Below are positions 33,912 to 43,450 of a DNA stretch of 64,000 bases, one piece after another. The notes under the pieces were generated by a model. That model ran no database searches and was not told the DNA's origin. It saw nothing but the letters and a program-made list of their open reading frames with translations. The position numbers and the translations under genes are program-made. Position 1 is the stretch's first letter. Every line of letters starts with the position of its first letter. Source of the stretch: Segatella copri (GTDB taxonomy: Bacteria; Bacteroidota; Bacteroidia; Bacteroidales; Bacteroidaceae); contig NZ_CATKVU010000006.1 in NCBI RefSeq assembly GCF_949820605.1, forward strand, positions 1,410,501 to 1,474,500, read 5' to 3'.

Positions 33912-35918
33912 TTACAAAGTTCCGTATTCATCAGAGTAGCGCAACATCTGGTCGACATAGCTCTCCTCGTAATCCAATACCACGTCTGTAATTTCGCCTT
34001 CTTCATCCATCTCCAGCGTCATCTTCGGATTGATAAATCCCTTGTATGGAGCGAGATTCAGTTTCTTGTATCTTGCCAGTATCTCGCGATGCAATTCCGG
34101 ATCAATATTCACGGCATACTTCTCAACCAACAGGCGGGCAGCCTCGAAATCGCCCTCGCTCTTGATGCGCTGAATTTCAGCAAGCAACTCGCCGAAGAGA
34201 TGGCGGAGCTTGGCATAATCATTAATCTTCACATAAGTCTTCGTCGTAATGATATTGCCCTCACTGTCCTTCAAAGCATCCTCGGCAGAAGCATAGTTCA
34301 TATCCATCTTCACCAGTTCCACAGCACCCTCGGCATGTTCCATCACCCACCAGGCTATCAGCGCACGGTTGCGCATGTGGGCTTCCTCTATCTTGTCGCC
34401 TTCCTTGATGCGGATGGTCTGGGTGAGCAGACCGTTCATCAGATAACCGTAATACTGAGCCTTGTATGCCTCATCATTCGGAGTCAAACCCAGTTCTACC
34501 AATTTATGGTCGGCTACATAATAGAGTCCGAAAAGATCGGCTCTCGCCTCTTCTATCGTACTGCCATACGCCTTCAGTGCATCAGGGTCGGTACCAGGCA
34601 AAAGCTGTCCGCTACCATGTCCCAGACACTCATGCAGGTCGGTATGCAAATCATCTGTAATATCCTCGTACTGATTCATCAGACTGATGGTATCCTCGTC
34701 AATAACGAATTCATCACGGAAACCATTGCCTTGAGCTGCCTTGTTATATGCCTCGGTCAGGTTACCGATGGTCACACTCTTAGAACCATATTCCTGACGA
34801 ATCCAGTTGGCATTCGGAAGATTGATGCCGATGGCAGAAGCTGGATACTCTTCGCCACCCAACATCGCCGCACAGATGACATTGGCTGTAACACCCTTCA
34901 CCTCCGGCTTGCGGAAACGTGGGTCTACAGGTGAATGGTCCTCAAACCACTGGGCATTCTGACTGATGGTCTGGGTGCGCTTCGTTGCTTCAAGATCCTT
35001 ATATTCTACGATGCCTTCCCAAGTACCTTTCAGTCCGAGCGGATCGCCATACACTTCGATAAATCCGTTGATGAAATCAATCATTCCCTCGTGCTGCTGC
35101 ACCCAGGCAATGCTGTAACGGTCGAAATCCTTGAGATCGCCTGTACGGTAATACTTCACCAGGAGATCGATGAGATGTTTCTGTTCCTCATTTTCTGCAT
35201 ATTTCTGAGCACGGAGCAACCAGGAAACAATCTCCTTGATAGCTGCGCCATAGAGGCCGTCTTCTGTCCATTTCAGCTCCACCAGTTCACCATTACGCTT
35301 GGTCAGTTTAGAGTTCAGTCCATACGAAGGTGCCTGTTCGTTGCCTTCTTCCTTCATCCTGGCATAGAAACGTTCTACTTCTGCCTGAGAAACATTCTCA
35401 TAGAAATTGCAGGCTGAAGTCTGCACCAGATCCTCGCCATCCGTCTGATTCACGCGCTTAGGCATGACTTCCGGATTGAAGATGACAGGCACCAGAATGC
35501 CCAACAGATCTTCCTTGCTCTGTCCCTTGGAAAGAGGCAGATATTCATCGGCAATCGCCCCAACCATCTCATAGAAAGATTCCTCTGAAAATCCTGGCAC
35601 AAACTTTTCACATCCATAGTGATGATGGATGCCGCTGGCAAACCAGACACGCTTCAGATAAACTTCGAAAGCCTTGAAATCTTCGCTTTCTCGATTACCC
35701 TCGTAATGACGGTATACAGCCTCCAGGGTTTTACGGATACGCAGGTTGTATTTGCCCTGCTGGTCGAAGGTGATATCACGTCCCAAGAGGGTTGCCTTCG
35801 ACAAGCAATAAATATAAATTTTCTGTGTGAGCGACAGGTTTTCGAAACCCTTCAGCTCATAACGGAGCATCTGGATATCGGCAAATCGCTCTTGAGTGTT
35901 TACATTACATTTTGCCAT
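33912..35918 (-). CDS. M49 family peptidase (dipeptidyl-peptidase III-like)
   Basis: The 668-residue product has the zinc motif HECLGH (HExxGH, around residue 427) and downstream EEARADLFGLYY, with the third zinc ligand Glu, as in M49 metallopeptidases. No signal peptide is present, so it is probably cytoplasmic. Dipeptidyl-peptidase III removes dipeptides from the N-terminus of short peptides. The gene has a strong promoter and is followed by the NUDIX gene. Confidence 0.93.
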   Translation of the reverse strand: MAKCNVNTQERFADIQMLRYELKGFENLSLTQKIYIYCLSKATLLGRDITFDQQGKYNLRIRKTLEAVYRHYEGNRESEDFKAFEVYLKRVWFASGIHHHYGCEKFVPGFSEESFYEMVGAIADEYLPLSKGQSKEDLLGILVPVIFNPEVMPKRVNQTDGEDLVQTSACNFYENVSQAEVERFYARMKEEGNEQAPSYGLNSKLTKRNGELVELKWTEDGLYGAAIKEIVSWLLRAQKYAENEEQKHLIDLLVKYYRTGDLKDFDRYSIAWVQQHEGMIDFINGFIEVYGDPLGLKGTWEGIVEYKDLEATKRTQTISQNAQWFEDHSPVDPRFRKPEVKGVTANVICAAMLGGEEYPASAIGINLPNANWIRQEYGSKSVTIGNLTEAYNKAAQGNGFRDEFVIDEDTISLMNQYEDITDDLHTDLHECLGHGSGQLLPGTDPDALKAYGSTIEEARADLFGLYYVADHKLVELGLTPNDEAYKAQYYGYLMNGLLTQTIRIKEGDKIEEAHMRNRALIAWWVMEHAEGAVELVKMDMNYASAEDALKDSEGNIITTKTYVKINDYAKLRHLFGELLAEIQRIKSEGDFEAARLLVEKYAVNIDPELHREILARYKKLNLAPYKGFINPKMTLEMDEEGEITDVVLDYEESYVDQMLRYSDEYGTL

Positions 35919-35938
35919 TTTTATCTGTTTTTACCATG

Positions 35939-35969
35939 CAAAAGTAACACATTTTTTTCACATATCAAA
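35939..35969 (-). promoter_or_regulatory. Promoter of the M49 peptidase operon
   Basis: On the minus strand TTTG (35966-35969), a 19-nt spacer and TACTTTTG (35939-35946) fit the consensus exactly at both boxes, 20 nt before the start codon. Confidence 0.75.
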
Positions 35970-36061
35970 CTTTTTCTCCTGTTTTTCGCTCTTTGCAAAG
36001 TTTTTTACTTGAAATATGCACTTTTTCTTGGAGAAAACTTTTATTTATGCAAATTATTCAT

Positions 36062-36069
36062 TACCTTTG
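36062..36069 (+). promoter_or_regulatory. -7 box of recQ
   Basis: TACCTTTG lies 56 nt upstream of the recQ ATG, divergent from the M49 peptidase promoter. The leader contains a small hairpin (ATGCC/GGCAT, about 36091-36106). Confidence 0.55.
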
Positions 36070-36125
36070 CATGAAAAACAAAACAAAAACATGCCGGTAA
36101 AGGCATAAATCATAAAACGGCAATC

Positions 36126-37988
36126 ATGCAGATAAATGAGATATTAAAAAGCTATTTTGGATACGATTCCTTTCGCCCCAACCAGGAAGCGATTATCAGA
36201 GAGGTAATGCAGGGACACGACTGTCTGGTTCTCATGCCGACTGGTGGTGGAAAGAGTCTGTGCTACCAGGTTCCCGCATTAGCGATGGAAGGTACCGCTG
36301 TGGTCATTTCACCGCTCATCAGTCTGATGCACGACCAGGTGGAGGCGCTCAAGGCAAACGGTATCCCGGCAGAAGCACTGAACAGCGGAAACGACACGAC
36401 CGATGAACTCATCATCCGCCGCCGATGCGAGAAGGGAGAACTGAAACTCCTTTATGTTTCGCCCGAAAAACTCATCAGCGAGATACCTTATTTATTCAGC
36501 AACATCAAGATTTCGCTCTTTGCCGTTGACGAGGCCCACTGCATCAGCCAGTGGGGACACGATTTCCGTCCGGAGTATTCGCAACTCGGTATGCTGCACG
36601 AGAATTTCCGCAATGTCCCGGTGATGGCGCTCACAGCCACAGCCGACAAGATAACACGCGAAGATATCATACGCCAGCTTCATCTCAATGGGCAGACGTT
36701 CGTAAGCAGTTTCGACCGCCCCAACCTCTCCCTCACCGTAAGACAGGAGAGCACCAAAAAGGCAAAGCTCCAATACATCACCCGCTTCATCAGTAATCAT
36801 CCGGAAGAAGCGGGCATCATCTACTGTCTCTCACGCAAGAACACCGAAATGGTGGCACAGGAGCTTATCGATCTGGGTATCAATGCCGCAGCCTATCACG
36901 CCGGAATGACTGCCCAGACCAGAGCATCAGTACAGGAGCGGTTCAAGATGGACCAGATTCAGGTGGTATGTGCTACCATCGCTTTCGGAATGGGCATCGA
37001 CAAGAGTAATGTGCGCTGGGTAATCCACTATAATATGCCTAAAAGCATAGAGAGTTTCTATCAGGAAATAGGTAGAGCCGGAAGAGATGGAGCACCATCA
37101 GATACTGTGCTGTTCTATTCGATGGCCGACATCATCACCCTCCGTTCTTTCTGTGAAGAAAGCGGACAGCGTGATGTGAACATGGAGAAACTGCGCCGCA
37201 TGGAGGAATATGCCGAATCGAGAGTATGCCGACGACGCATTCTGCTGAATTATTTTGGCGAGACATCATCCTGCAACTGCGGCAACTGTGATGTTTGCAA
37301 GAATCCTCCACGCACCTTCGACGGCACCATCAGAGCCCAGAAAGCCCTGAGTGCCGTGGTCCGTTCGGGTGAGCATATTGCAGTAGGTACCTGCATCGAG
37401 ATTCTGAGAGGCATGCATTCTTCTGCCGTTGTGAAAAACAAATACAACGAGATGAAAACCTTCGGTGTGGGCAGGGATACAACATCTAAGGACTGGAATG
37501 CTTATCTGCTGCAGATGCTGCAGATGGGATTCTTCGAGATTGCCTACAACAACCACAACTACATGAAAGTTACCGATTTAGGCTGGAAAGTACTGAAGGG
37601 AGAACACCATGTTTCGCTGGCTTATATCGAAAAAGATGATAAAGCCACCCGCCCACAGAAAACAGTACGCAACAGGAAGGGCGCCATCGCCCAGCCGGGA
37701 AATCTCATTCCTGAGGTGCATGCCGAACGTGTCATCTTCCAGGAAGACTCGAAAGGCGTGGAAGACAAAGGGCTCTTTGTACACCTCAGAAAGATACGCA
37801 AGAACCTTGCCGACGAACAGGGTTATCCTCCATATATCGTACTCAGCGACAAGAGTCTTCATGAACTCGCAAGAATGAAACCTACCACCAAGAATGCCAT
37901 GAGCCTAATCAGTGGTATCGGAGAATTCAAGCTCAATAAATATGGCGATACCTTCATCAAGGCTATTAGGAAATATACAGGACTATAA
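36126..37988 (+). CDS. recQ: ATP-dependent DNA helicase RecQ
   Basis: The 620-residue product has the superfamily 2 motifs in order: FRPNQEAII (motif 0), [15 protein letters not shown] (Walker A), [19 protein letters not shown] (DEAH box and aromatic loop), ALTATA, FDRPNL and [10 protein letters not shown] (motif VI). Next come the RecQ zinc-binding Cys residues ([20 protein letters not shown]), the winged helix and a C-terminal HRDC domain (about 540-620). It unwinds DNA in recombination repair. The length is normal for the shorter Bacteroidales RecQ type. Confidence 0.95.
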   Translation: MQINEILKSYFGYDSFRPNQEAIIREVMQGHDCLVLMPTGGGKSLCYQVPALAMEGTAVVISPLISLMHDQVEALKANGIPAEALNSGNDTTDELIIRRRCEKGELKLLYVSPEKLISEIPYLFSNIKISLFAVDEAHCISQWGHDFRPEYSQLGMLHENFRNVPVMALTATADKITREDIIRQLHLNGQTFVSSFDRPNLSLTVRQESTKKAKLQYITRFISNHPEEAGIIYCLSRKNTEMVAQELIDLGINAAAYHAGMTAQTRASVQERFKMDQIQVVCATIAFGMGIDKSNVRWVIHYNMPKSIESFYQEIGRAGRDGAPSDTVLFYSMADIITLRSFCEESGQRDVNMEKLRRMEEYAESRVCRRRILLNYFGETSSCNCGNCDVCKNPPRTFDGTIRAQKALSAVVRSGEHIAVGTCIEILRGMHSSAVVKNKYNEMKTFGVGRDTTSKDWNAYLLQMLQMGFFEIAYNNHNYMKVTDLGWKVLKGEHHVSLAYIEKDDKATRPQKTVRNRKGAIAQPGNLIPEVHAERVIFQEDSKGVEDKGLFVHLRKIRKNLADEQGYPPYIVLSDKSLHELARMKPTTKNAMSLISGIGEFKLNKYGDTFIKAIRKYTGL

Positions 37989-38039
37989 CAGAAATTTTCT
38001 GCATTTTCAGCTTGTCTTGCCTCAAGATACAATTCTGTC

Positions 38040-39605
38040 TTAAGATACAATCTTCCATTCCAGGCTGTTCACCTCGTCCTTCACCGAAAAGTTCAAGCCA
38101 ATCTTCACCACCTTCTTGCCACTCATCTTGAAGGCGTCGGCATAGTGCTTTGCGTCTATCTGGGCGAGAGCCTCCTCGGCACTCTTGTTGAACTTCAGTT
38201 CCATCACGTAGATGGTATCATTCGTCTCCATCATAATATCGATTCTGCCCTTCGCTGTATGAGGTTCCACTAGGATGCTATAGTTGGTAAGCAGGGCAAA
38301 CATGATGTAGAGCGTCTGCTGCCAATGCCCCTCGTGGTGGGTGTTGTCGCAGTAAGGCACCGTCTCCAGGAAGTCGTTCAGCAGGCAGAAAGCGGCATCC
38401 ATATCCCCCTTCTTTACAAAGACCGACATCTTGGCGATGGTCGTGTTAGCCTTCGCTGACTTGTCCATCAGATAATGAGGCAAGAGACTACCATATAGCC
38501 CCACCCTTATCTCCTGGTTAGGCAATGCCAACAGATACAACTTTGTCGGTTTGTCATATCCCTTGATGGTGACATATCCACTCTGATAGAGCAAAGGTAC
38601 GATGGTGGTCATCGTTTCTGTGGGGGCATCAAAGTCCTTCTTGCCCACCTCTATGGCCTCGCCAAGGTCTGCAGGCAAAAAATCATACTTTCTCATCATG
38701 TTGATTAGATAAGTAGGAGTGCCCGAGCCAAACCAGTAATCATCCATTCTGCCATCGGCAAAGCAATTGAGCAGACTGTAAGGATTGAAGACATCAGGAG
38801 ATGGCCAAGTGAAGTGATAACCATCATAATGGTCTTTCAGCTCCTGGACGGTCTCCTCCCTGCTCAGTTCCAGATGCCCGGCAAGAGCGTTGATGTCATC
38901 GCTCATCTGGGTCAACATTTCCTCCTTGGTGATGCCGCAGATGCCGGCGTAAGGCTCATCCATGCTCACATTCTTGATGTTGTTCAGCTCGCTGAAGATG
39001 CTGAGCTGCGAGAACTTCGTGATACCCGTAAGGAACACGAAACGGAGCAATGGCTCGCAATCTTTCAAGGGACTGTAGAAATTGCGCATCGTATTGCGCA
39101 AGACATCGAGTTTTTCCTTCTCATGCGCCACATCCAGCAGCGGAGCGTCATATTCATCGATGAGCACCACAGCCTGCTTGCCAGTCTTTGCAGTAACTGT
39201 TCTTATCAAGTTGAGCAAACGAACGTTTGGGGCTGGAGAATTATAATCCACTCCAAACCTATCCTCATTTTCCTTCAATATATATAAGAGGTATTGATCC
39301 AGCTGTTCCTTCTCCATATGTTTGCCTCCAGCAAGGCTGAAGTGCAGCACGGGATATTCATTCCACTCTTTCTCCAGCTCCTCAATGGCAAGCCCCTTGA
39401 ACAGTTCCTTCTTGCCTTCGAAATAACTCTTGAAGGTGGAAACCAGCAGCGACTTGCCGAAACGGCGTGGTCGGTTCAAGAAGAAATACTTTCCATCGGT
39501 ATGTGTCATACGATAGACGTATTCCGTCTTATCTACATAGAACATATCCTCCTTGCGGATCCGTTCAAATGTCTGAATTCCTATAGGATATAATTTTCTT
39601 GCCAT
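38040..39605 (-). CDS. AAA-ATPase-like and PD-(D/E)XK nuclease-like protein (DUF1703 type)
   Basis: The 521-residue product from MARKLYPIGIQTF (two further in-frame ATG triplets precede it by 3 and 6 nt) starts with the AAA-ATPase_like domain: FYVDKTEYVYRM, the P-loop RPRRFGKSLLVS and VVLIDEYDAPL as Walker B. The last 110 residues (GRIDIMMETNDTIYVMELKF) hold a PD-(D/E)XK motif with Asp and E-x-K. Many near-identical members are scattered in Prevotella and Bacteroides genomes; their function is unknown. The start is about 24 bp past the neighbouring ELKG-motif gene, so it may share the operon. Confidence 0.88.
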   Translation of the reverse strand: MARKLYPIGIQTFERIRKEDMFYVDKTEYVYRMTHTDGKYFFLNRPRRFGKSLLVSTFKSYFEGKKELFKGLAIEELEKEWNEYPVLHFSLAGGKHMEKEQLDQYLLYILKENEDRFGVDYNSPAPNVRLLNLIRTVTAKTGKQAVVLIDEYDAPLLDVAHEKEKLDVLRNTMRNFYSPLKDCEPLLRFVFLTGITKFSQLSIFSELNNIKNVSMDEPYAGICGITKEEMLTQMSDDINALAGHLELSREETVQELKDHYDGYHFTWPSPDVFNPYSLLNCFADGRMDDYWFGSGTPTYLINMMRKYDFLPADLGEAIEVGKKDFDAPTETMTTIVPLLYQSGYVTIKGYDKPTKLYLLALPNQEIRVGLYGSLLPHYLMDKSAKANTTIAKMSVFVKKGDMDAAFCLLNDFLETVPYCDNTHHEGHWQQTLYIMFALLTNYSILVEPHTAKGRIDIMMETNDTIYVMELKFNKSAEEALAQIDAKHYADAFKMSGKKVVKIGLNFSVKDEVNSLEWKIVS

Positions 39606-39628
39606 AACCAAATGCTATCTAATGAAAT

Positions 39629-40108
39629 CTATTTCAGTTTGTCTTGCCTCAAAAAGTCAGGCTGACCAGACTTCAAACAGATTAATTCACAATTATACTT
39701 TCTGCGGAAATCAACTTTCGCTCTTTCAACAACAGACCTTCCTGTGTTTGCAGGAATTTTATTTGCAACAATCCTAGCTTTCGTCCATTTCGTTCTGTTT
39801 CGAGCAAATAGGGGAAAAGATAATGTTGCATCAAGCTGTTTCACAGCATGAGCCACATCAGAACCTTTCAGTTCAACAAACACACTTACTCTTTCATCCG
39901 TATCGGTTGTTGCAACAATAAGCTTGTCACACTTGTCCTTATCTGCACCTTTTATAATGTTATCATCTACTTGATAAGCCACACAATCCATCGGAGGAAC
40001 AAAGTTCAGCAAATAAACTGTCGAACGCTCCTTCAGACTGATTTTCGGACATTTTCTAACTTCCTTTTCAGCCAGATAACCTGCCAAAAAATTATTATTC
40101 ATTGCCAT
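39629..40108 (-). CDS. Small PD-(D/E)XK-like protein paired with an ABC-type ATPase
   Basis: The 159-residue product has a nuclease-like core: Asp61 in KDKCDKLIVATTDT, a beta strand SVFVELKGSDVAHAV with Glu79-Leu-Lys81, then a helix. D-x(n)-E-x-K in this order is the PD-(D/E)XK signature. The last third is basic (KVDFRRKYNCE, FLRQDKLK). No signal peptide or membrane segment is seen. Its start overlaps the end of the ATPase gene by 14 bp, so the two are translationally coupled. No family name is recognised. The layout, ATPase plus small nuclease-like protein, resembles two-gene phage-defence systems, but this is inference from architecture. Confidence 0.75.
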   Translation of the reverse strand: MAMNNNFLAGYLAEKEVRKCPKISLKERSTVYLLNFVPPMDCVAYQVDDNIIKGADKDKCDKLIVATTDTDERVSVFVELKGSDVAHAVKQLDATLSFPLFARNRTKWTKARIVANKIPANTGRSVVERAKVDFRRKYNCELICLKSGQPDFLRQDKLK

Positions 40109-41312
40109 ATATCATCTCATCAAGTTCAGAAGATAATTCAGATATTTCATCAGAAAGAGAATCAAGATAATCACCCATGATAAAATGGTATTCATCATCC
40201 ACGATATTCTCCATTTTTCCTTCATCCGTCATGCAGTATGCCGAATACCATGAAATCGGGATTGCATATTCCAACATATCCCCCATTTTCTCATCCAGCA
40301 TTTTTTCCTTAGCCATCGCAGCCTTCATCAGCACATTCAGAGAAGTCAGCACATACGGACTATGTGTGGTCATAACCACATAACTATTTGTCCCCGACTG
40401 CTCATAAGCCTTCTTGATATTTTTCACAATCTCCTTCACCATCGCAAACTGCGACTTCGGGAACAGATTTTCCTCTAGCTCCTCAATATACAGCTGGGCG
40501 AATTTATATCTATACATCTTAGTTCCCTTAATCACATCATCCGCACTGATTTCCTTATTCTCATCATCAAGCACAATCTTTGCCACCAGACTCGTTAAAT
40601 CAGTAAGGCTCGACTTAGGAATCTTCCCCACCTGTCCGGTCACATAATCCACAAGTACAGCCAAAGGCAAAGCCGACTGGATACCGCTGGAAGCATAAAC
40701 AGGCGCTATCGTTCTGCCCGCTTTCTCCAACACGATTCTGTCAGTATCCGTAACATTATCATAATAATATTTCATATTATCATCAAAGGGAATCCTCAGC
40801 GGATGCTTGATATCATATTTCTTCTTCGCCTCCTGGTATTCCAGGAGATAATTAAAGATCGAATCATAATCAGAGGAGCGATACACCTTATCAATGTTCT
40901 GGATAGCCGAAACCAGATTGCGCTCCGAAGGAATAAAACTCAGTTTCGCATTATAGCGCTCAGTTTTGAAATTCGCTTTCTTTCTGATTTTCACATTCGC
41001 CTTCACGCCATTCATCTCGATGGTAAGGCAATCACCATCATAAAAGATATAAGAATCGGCAATAAAGAAAGCATCATCGAAACGATGAAACTTCTTCAGT
41101 TCTTTCAGGAAGCGGCCATAATGAGTATATTTCTTCAGCAGATTCTCGCCATCAAGCATGATTCGCTTTTCTATCCAGCGACAGAAGCACAATATTTTCA
41201 TAAAGGTACTTTTTCCCGAAGACTGTTTACCCACAATAAGCATTACGGCAGACAAAGCGATGTCTCCCGTATCAACAATTGGGCCTATATTTTTAATTCT
41301 TACCTTAGGCAT
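40095..41312 (-). CDS. ABC-type (AAA_15/OLD-like) ATPase, first gene of a three-gene operon
   Basis: The 405-residue product has the SMC/RecF-type ATPase motifs: Walker A GKQSSGKST (residues 28-36), a signature SSGIQSALPLAVLVDYV, Walker B YIEELEENLFPKSQF and the switch His in VVMTTHSPYVLTSL. The middle part (about 60-200) is the insertion that in OLD-like proteins forms the arm. No TOPRIM nuclease domain is fused at the C-terminus, which ends in a short acidic helix. A -7 box TAACTTTG lies at 41338-41345. The overlap with the ELKG-motif gene and the absence of its own nuclease suggest that the partner supplies the effector. Confidence 0.88.
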   Translation of the reverse strand: MPKVRIKNIGPIVDTGDIALSAVMLIVGKQSSGKSTFMKILCFCRWIEKRIMLDGENLLKKYTHYGRFLKELKKFHRFDDAFFIADSYIFYDGDCLTIEMNGVKANVKIRKKANFKTERYNAKLSFIPSERNLVSAIQNIDKVYRSSDYDSIFNYLLEYQEAKKKYDIKHPLRIPFDDNMKYYYDNVTDTDRIVLEKAGRTIAPVYASSGIQSALPLAVLVDYVTGQVGKIPKSSLTDLTSLVAKIVLDDENKEISADDVIKGTKMYRYKFAQLYIEELEENLFPKSQFAMVKEIVKNIKKAYEQSGTNSYVVMTTHSPYVLTSLNVLMKAAMAKEKMLDEKMGDMLEYAIPISWYSAYCMTDEGKMENIVDDEYHFIMGDYLDSLSDEISELSSELDEMIYGNE

Positions 41313-41337
41313 ATCTATAATAATGAATGTTCAAATG

Positions 41338-41345
41338 CAAAGTTA
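41338..41345 (-). promoter_or_regulatory. -7 box of the ATPase operon
   Basis: TAACTTTG on the minus strand is 26 nt before the ATPase start. A TTTG-like -33 at the standard distance is not clear. Confidence 0.5.
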
Positions 41346-41457
41346 CGCAATAAAACTCAAAAATGCACTTCTTACTTTATCTTTTTATATATTTTTACAC
41401 ATTACACCCATATAACCTTTTCCCCATAAAGCACCACTCCCCCCACACAAACGCAAA

Positions 41458-41499
41458 ATTCCCGGCCCAGAGATTCCATAGAATCTCCGAGCCGGGAAT
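41458..41499 (-). terminator. Terminator at the 3' end of the polysaccharide locus
   Basis: ATTCCCGGC pairs with GCCGGGAAT, and inside AGATTC pairs with GAATCT around a 4-nt loop. On the minus strand it follows the WecA-like gene by 24 bp and is followed by TTTTGCG. It is the likely end of the whole minus-strand polysaccharide transcript. Confidence 0.7.
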
Positions 41500-41522
41500 A
41501 GCATATATTTAAATATAGAGGA

Positions 41523-42638
41523 TTAAATATCCATTTCCGCCCTCCTGGTGTGCAGGATGACATCTAGGATAAGATGGAACACAATCCATACCACGATGTC
41601 GATGCCCAGGATATACGTGATGTTCACGTGGCCGATCATCAGGAAGTTGAGCAGGATGAACATCAGCGAGAGCACGCAGATAGCCACCATCACCTGTCTC
41701 ACCCTCAGTCCGCACCTCAGCAGCTTATGGTGGATATGGTTCTTGTCCGGCAAAAACGGGTTCTTCTTGTTTCTCAACCGGTGACCCACCACTCTCACCA
41801 CGTCGAGCAGCGGCACTAGCATGGTAGTAAACGCCAGTACCATGTTATAGTCGCTCACGGCACGGGGATGCACATCCACCGTACTCAGGTGAATCATCAG
41901 GAAACTGATGATATATCCCAGCGAGAGCGATCCCGAATCACCCATGAAGAGCTTCCTGCCCCTCATCTCGTTTCCAAACACATTATAATACCAGAATGGG
42001 ATGATCACACCCAGTGCCGAGATACAGAGCAGGGCATAGGAGTACAGTCCCAGCCAGATATGCAGCCCCGCCAGAGCCACCAGCGAGATGGCACAGAGCC
42101 CCGAAGCCAGACCGTCGATACCGTCAATCAGATTGATGGCATTGGTAACATACACCACGATGAGCACGGTAAACGGCATGCCGAACCATGGTGAAACCTG
42201 ATACACCCCGAAGAGTCCGTCGAGCGACTTGATCCATACGCCCGAAGCCACGAGCAGGCTTGCCGCCAATATCTGCACCAGGAACTTCTTCTTATACCCC
42301 ACTCCGAGGAGATCATCGGCAAGCCCCACAAGAAAGAGCATCATGCTACCCACCAGCAGGGCGAGGTATTCATAGGGAGCCTCCCCCTGCATGCCCCCAC
42401 TCTTCAGACCCATCAGATGATGTACCAGCACCAGACCACCCATGGTAATCAGCATCACGGGGAAGAACGACAGACCGCCCAGCCTTGGTATCGGAGCATG
42501 ATGCACCTTTCTCTTATCAGGCATATCAAACAATCTCTTCTTATGAGAGATAAGCAGAATGTTAGGCAACACGATATTGGCAATGATTATCGCCACGATA
42601 AAGGCACCCAGCAAATAAAAATAAATTGGCTGAATCAT
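41523..42638 (-). CDS. WecA/MraY-family sugar-phosphate transferase (undecaprenyl-phosphate GlcNAc-1-P transferase-like)
   Basis: The 371-residue product is a polytopic membrane protein with about ten hydrophobic segments. Family motifs include KRKVHHAPIPRLGG at the first cytoplasmic loop, GLADDLLG (the DD motif that binds the metal), NAINLIDGIDGLASG (the catalytic Asp) and KNHIHHKLLRCG (HIHH motif). It starts a polysaccharide repeat unit by moving a sugar phosphate to the lipid carrier. It is the last gene of the locus. Confidence 0.92.
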   Translation of the reverse strand: MIQPIYFYLLGAFIVAIIIANIVLPNILLISHKKRLFDMPDKRKVHHAPIPRLGGLSFFPVMLITMGGLVLVHHLMGLKSGGMQGEAPYEYLALLVGSMMLFLVGLADDLLGVGYKKKFLVQILAASLLVASGVWIKSLDGLFGVYQVSPWFGMPFTVLIVVYVTNAINLIDGIDGLASGLCAISLVALAGLHIWLGLYSYALLCISALGVIIPFWYYNVFGNEMRGRKLFMGDSGSLSLGYIISFLMIHLSTVDVHPRAVSDYNMVLAFTTMLVPLLDVVRVVGHRLRNKKNPFLPDKNHIHHKLLRCGLRVRQVMVAICVLSLMFILLNFLMIGHVNITYILGIDIVVWIVFHLILDVILHTRRAEMDI

Positions 42639-42657
42639 ATATCTATACTATTATTTT

Positions 42658-43425
42658 TTAGCATTTACTTTTTAATATTTCACCTATTTTATATAGATAG
42701 CGTAATCCCAGCAGGAAGATGTTAGAATACACACCGTTCTTTTTAAGCGCTTTCAGGTGGTCACGCATGATGCGCTTATGGCTCTCTAATCCAGAGCTAG
42801 AAGCGCCACCGGTACGCATGGTAACAAAGTCTTTAGAGATATAATGCGTTTTGATTTTGTTTACAAAGATAAGTCTAAGCAGATTTTCAAAGTCGGCAGC
42901 CACCCGATAGTTTTCAGCATCAAAGGCACCGAATTTTTCATACACTTCTTTACGGCAATAGAACGAAGGATGTGCAGGCATGAATCCCAGTCTCATCATC
43001 CATTTTCTGAAAGGCTTGGAACTATAGTATCTTACGCATTTCGTCAGATCATCATCGTCCACATAGTGTATGTCGCCATACACGGCATCCACCTTTTCTT
43101 TCTCCAGAGTCCATGCGATACAAGCCAATGCATCATCCGAAGTATAGAAGTCGTCCGAGTTAAGAATACCGATTACCTCCCCCGTAGCCATCCTGATACC
43201 CTTGTTCATGGCATCATAGATTCCCTTATCGGGTTCGCTGATATATCTCATTCTCCCCTCAAACAGAGGTTCCATCTTCTTTACCACCTCCAGGGTATTA
43301 TCCTTAGAAGCTCCATCCACGACCAGCAATTCATAGTCGTGATAGGTTTGGGCGAGCACACTCTTCAGCGTATCGCCCACCGTCTTCCCGCTATTATACG
43401 TAGCGGTAATGATAGAGATTTTCAT
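42658..43425 (-). CDS. Glycosyltransferase family 2, polysaccharide locus
   Basis: The 255-residue product starts with the GT-A fold MKISIITATYNSGKTVGDTL, then LLVVDGASKDNT and the metal-binding D-x-D-like LNSDDFYTSDDAL. A basic C-terminal part follows. It moves a sugar from an NDP donor to the lipid-linked acceptor; the sugar cannot be told. It is followed by the WecA-like gene after 19 bp. Confidence 0.9.
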   Translation of the reverse strand: MKISIITATYNSGKTVGDTLKSVLAQTYHDYELLVVDGASKDNTLEVVKKMEPLFEGRMRYISEPDKGIYDAMNKGIRMATGEVIGILNSDDFYTSDDALACIAWTLEKEKVDAVYGDIHYVDDDDLTKCVRYYSSKPFRKWMMRLGFMPAHPSFYCRKEVYEKFGAFDAENYRVAADFENLLRLIFVNKIKTHYISKDFVTMRTGGASSSGLESHKRIMRDHLKALKKNGVYSNIFLLGLRYLYKIGEILKSKC

Positions 43426-43450
43426 TGTTTTTTGTGATTATGTTAATATG

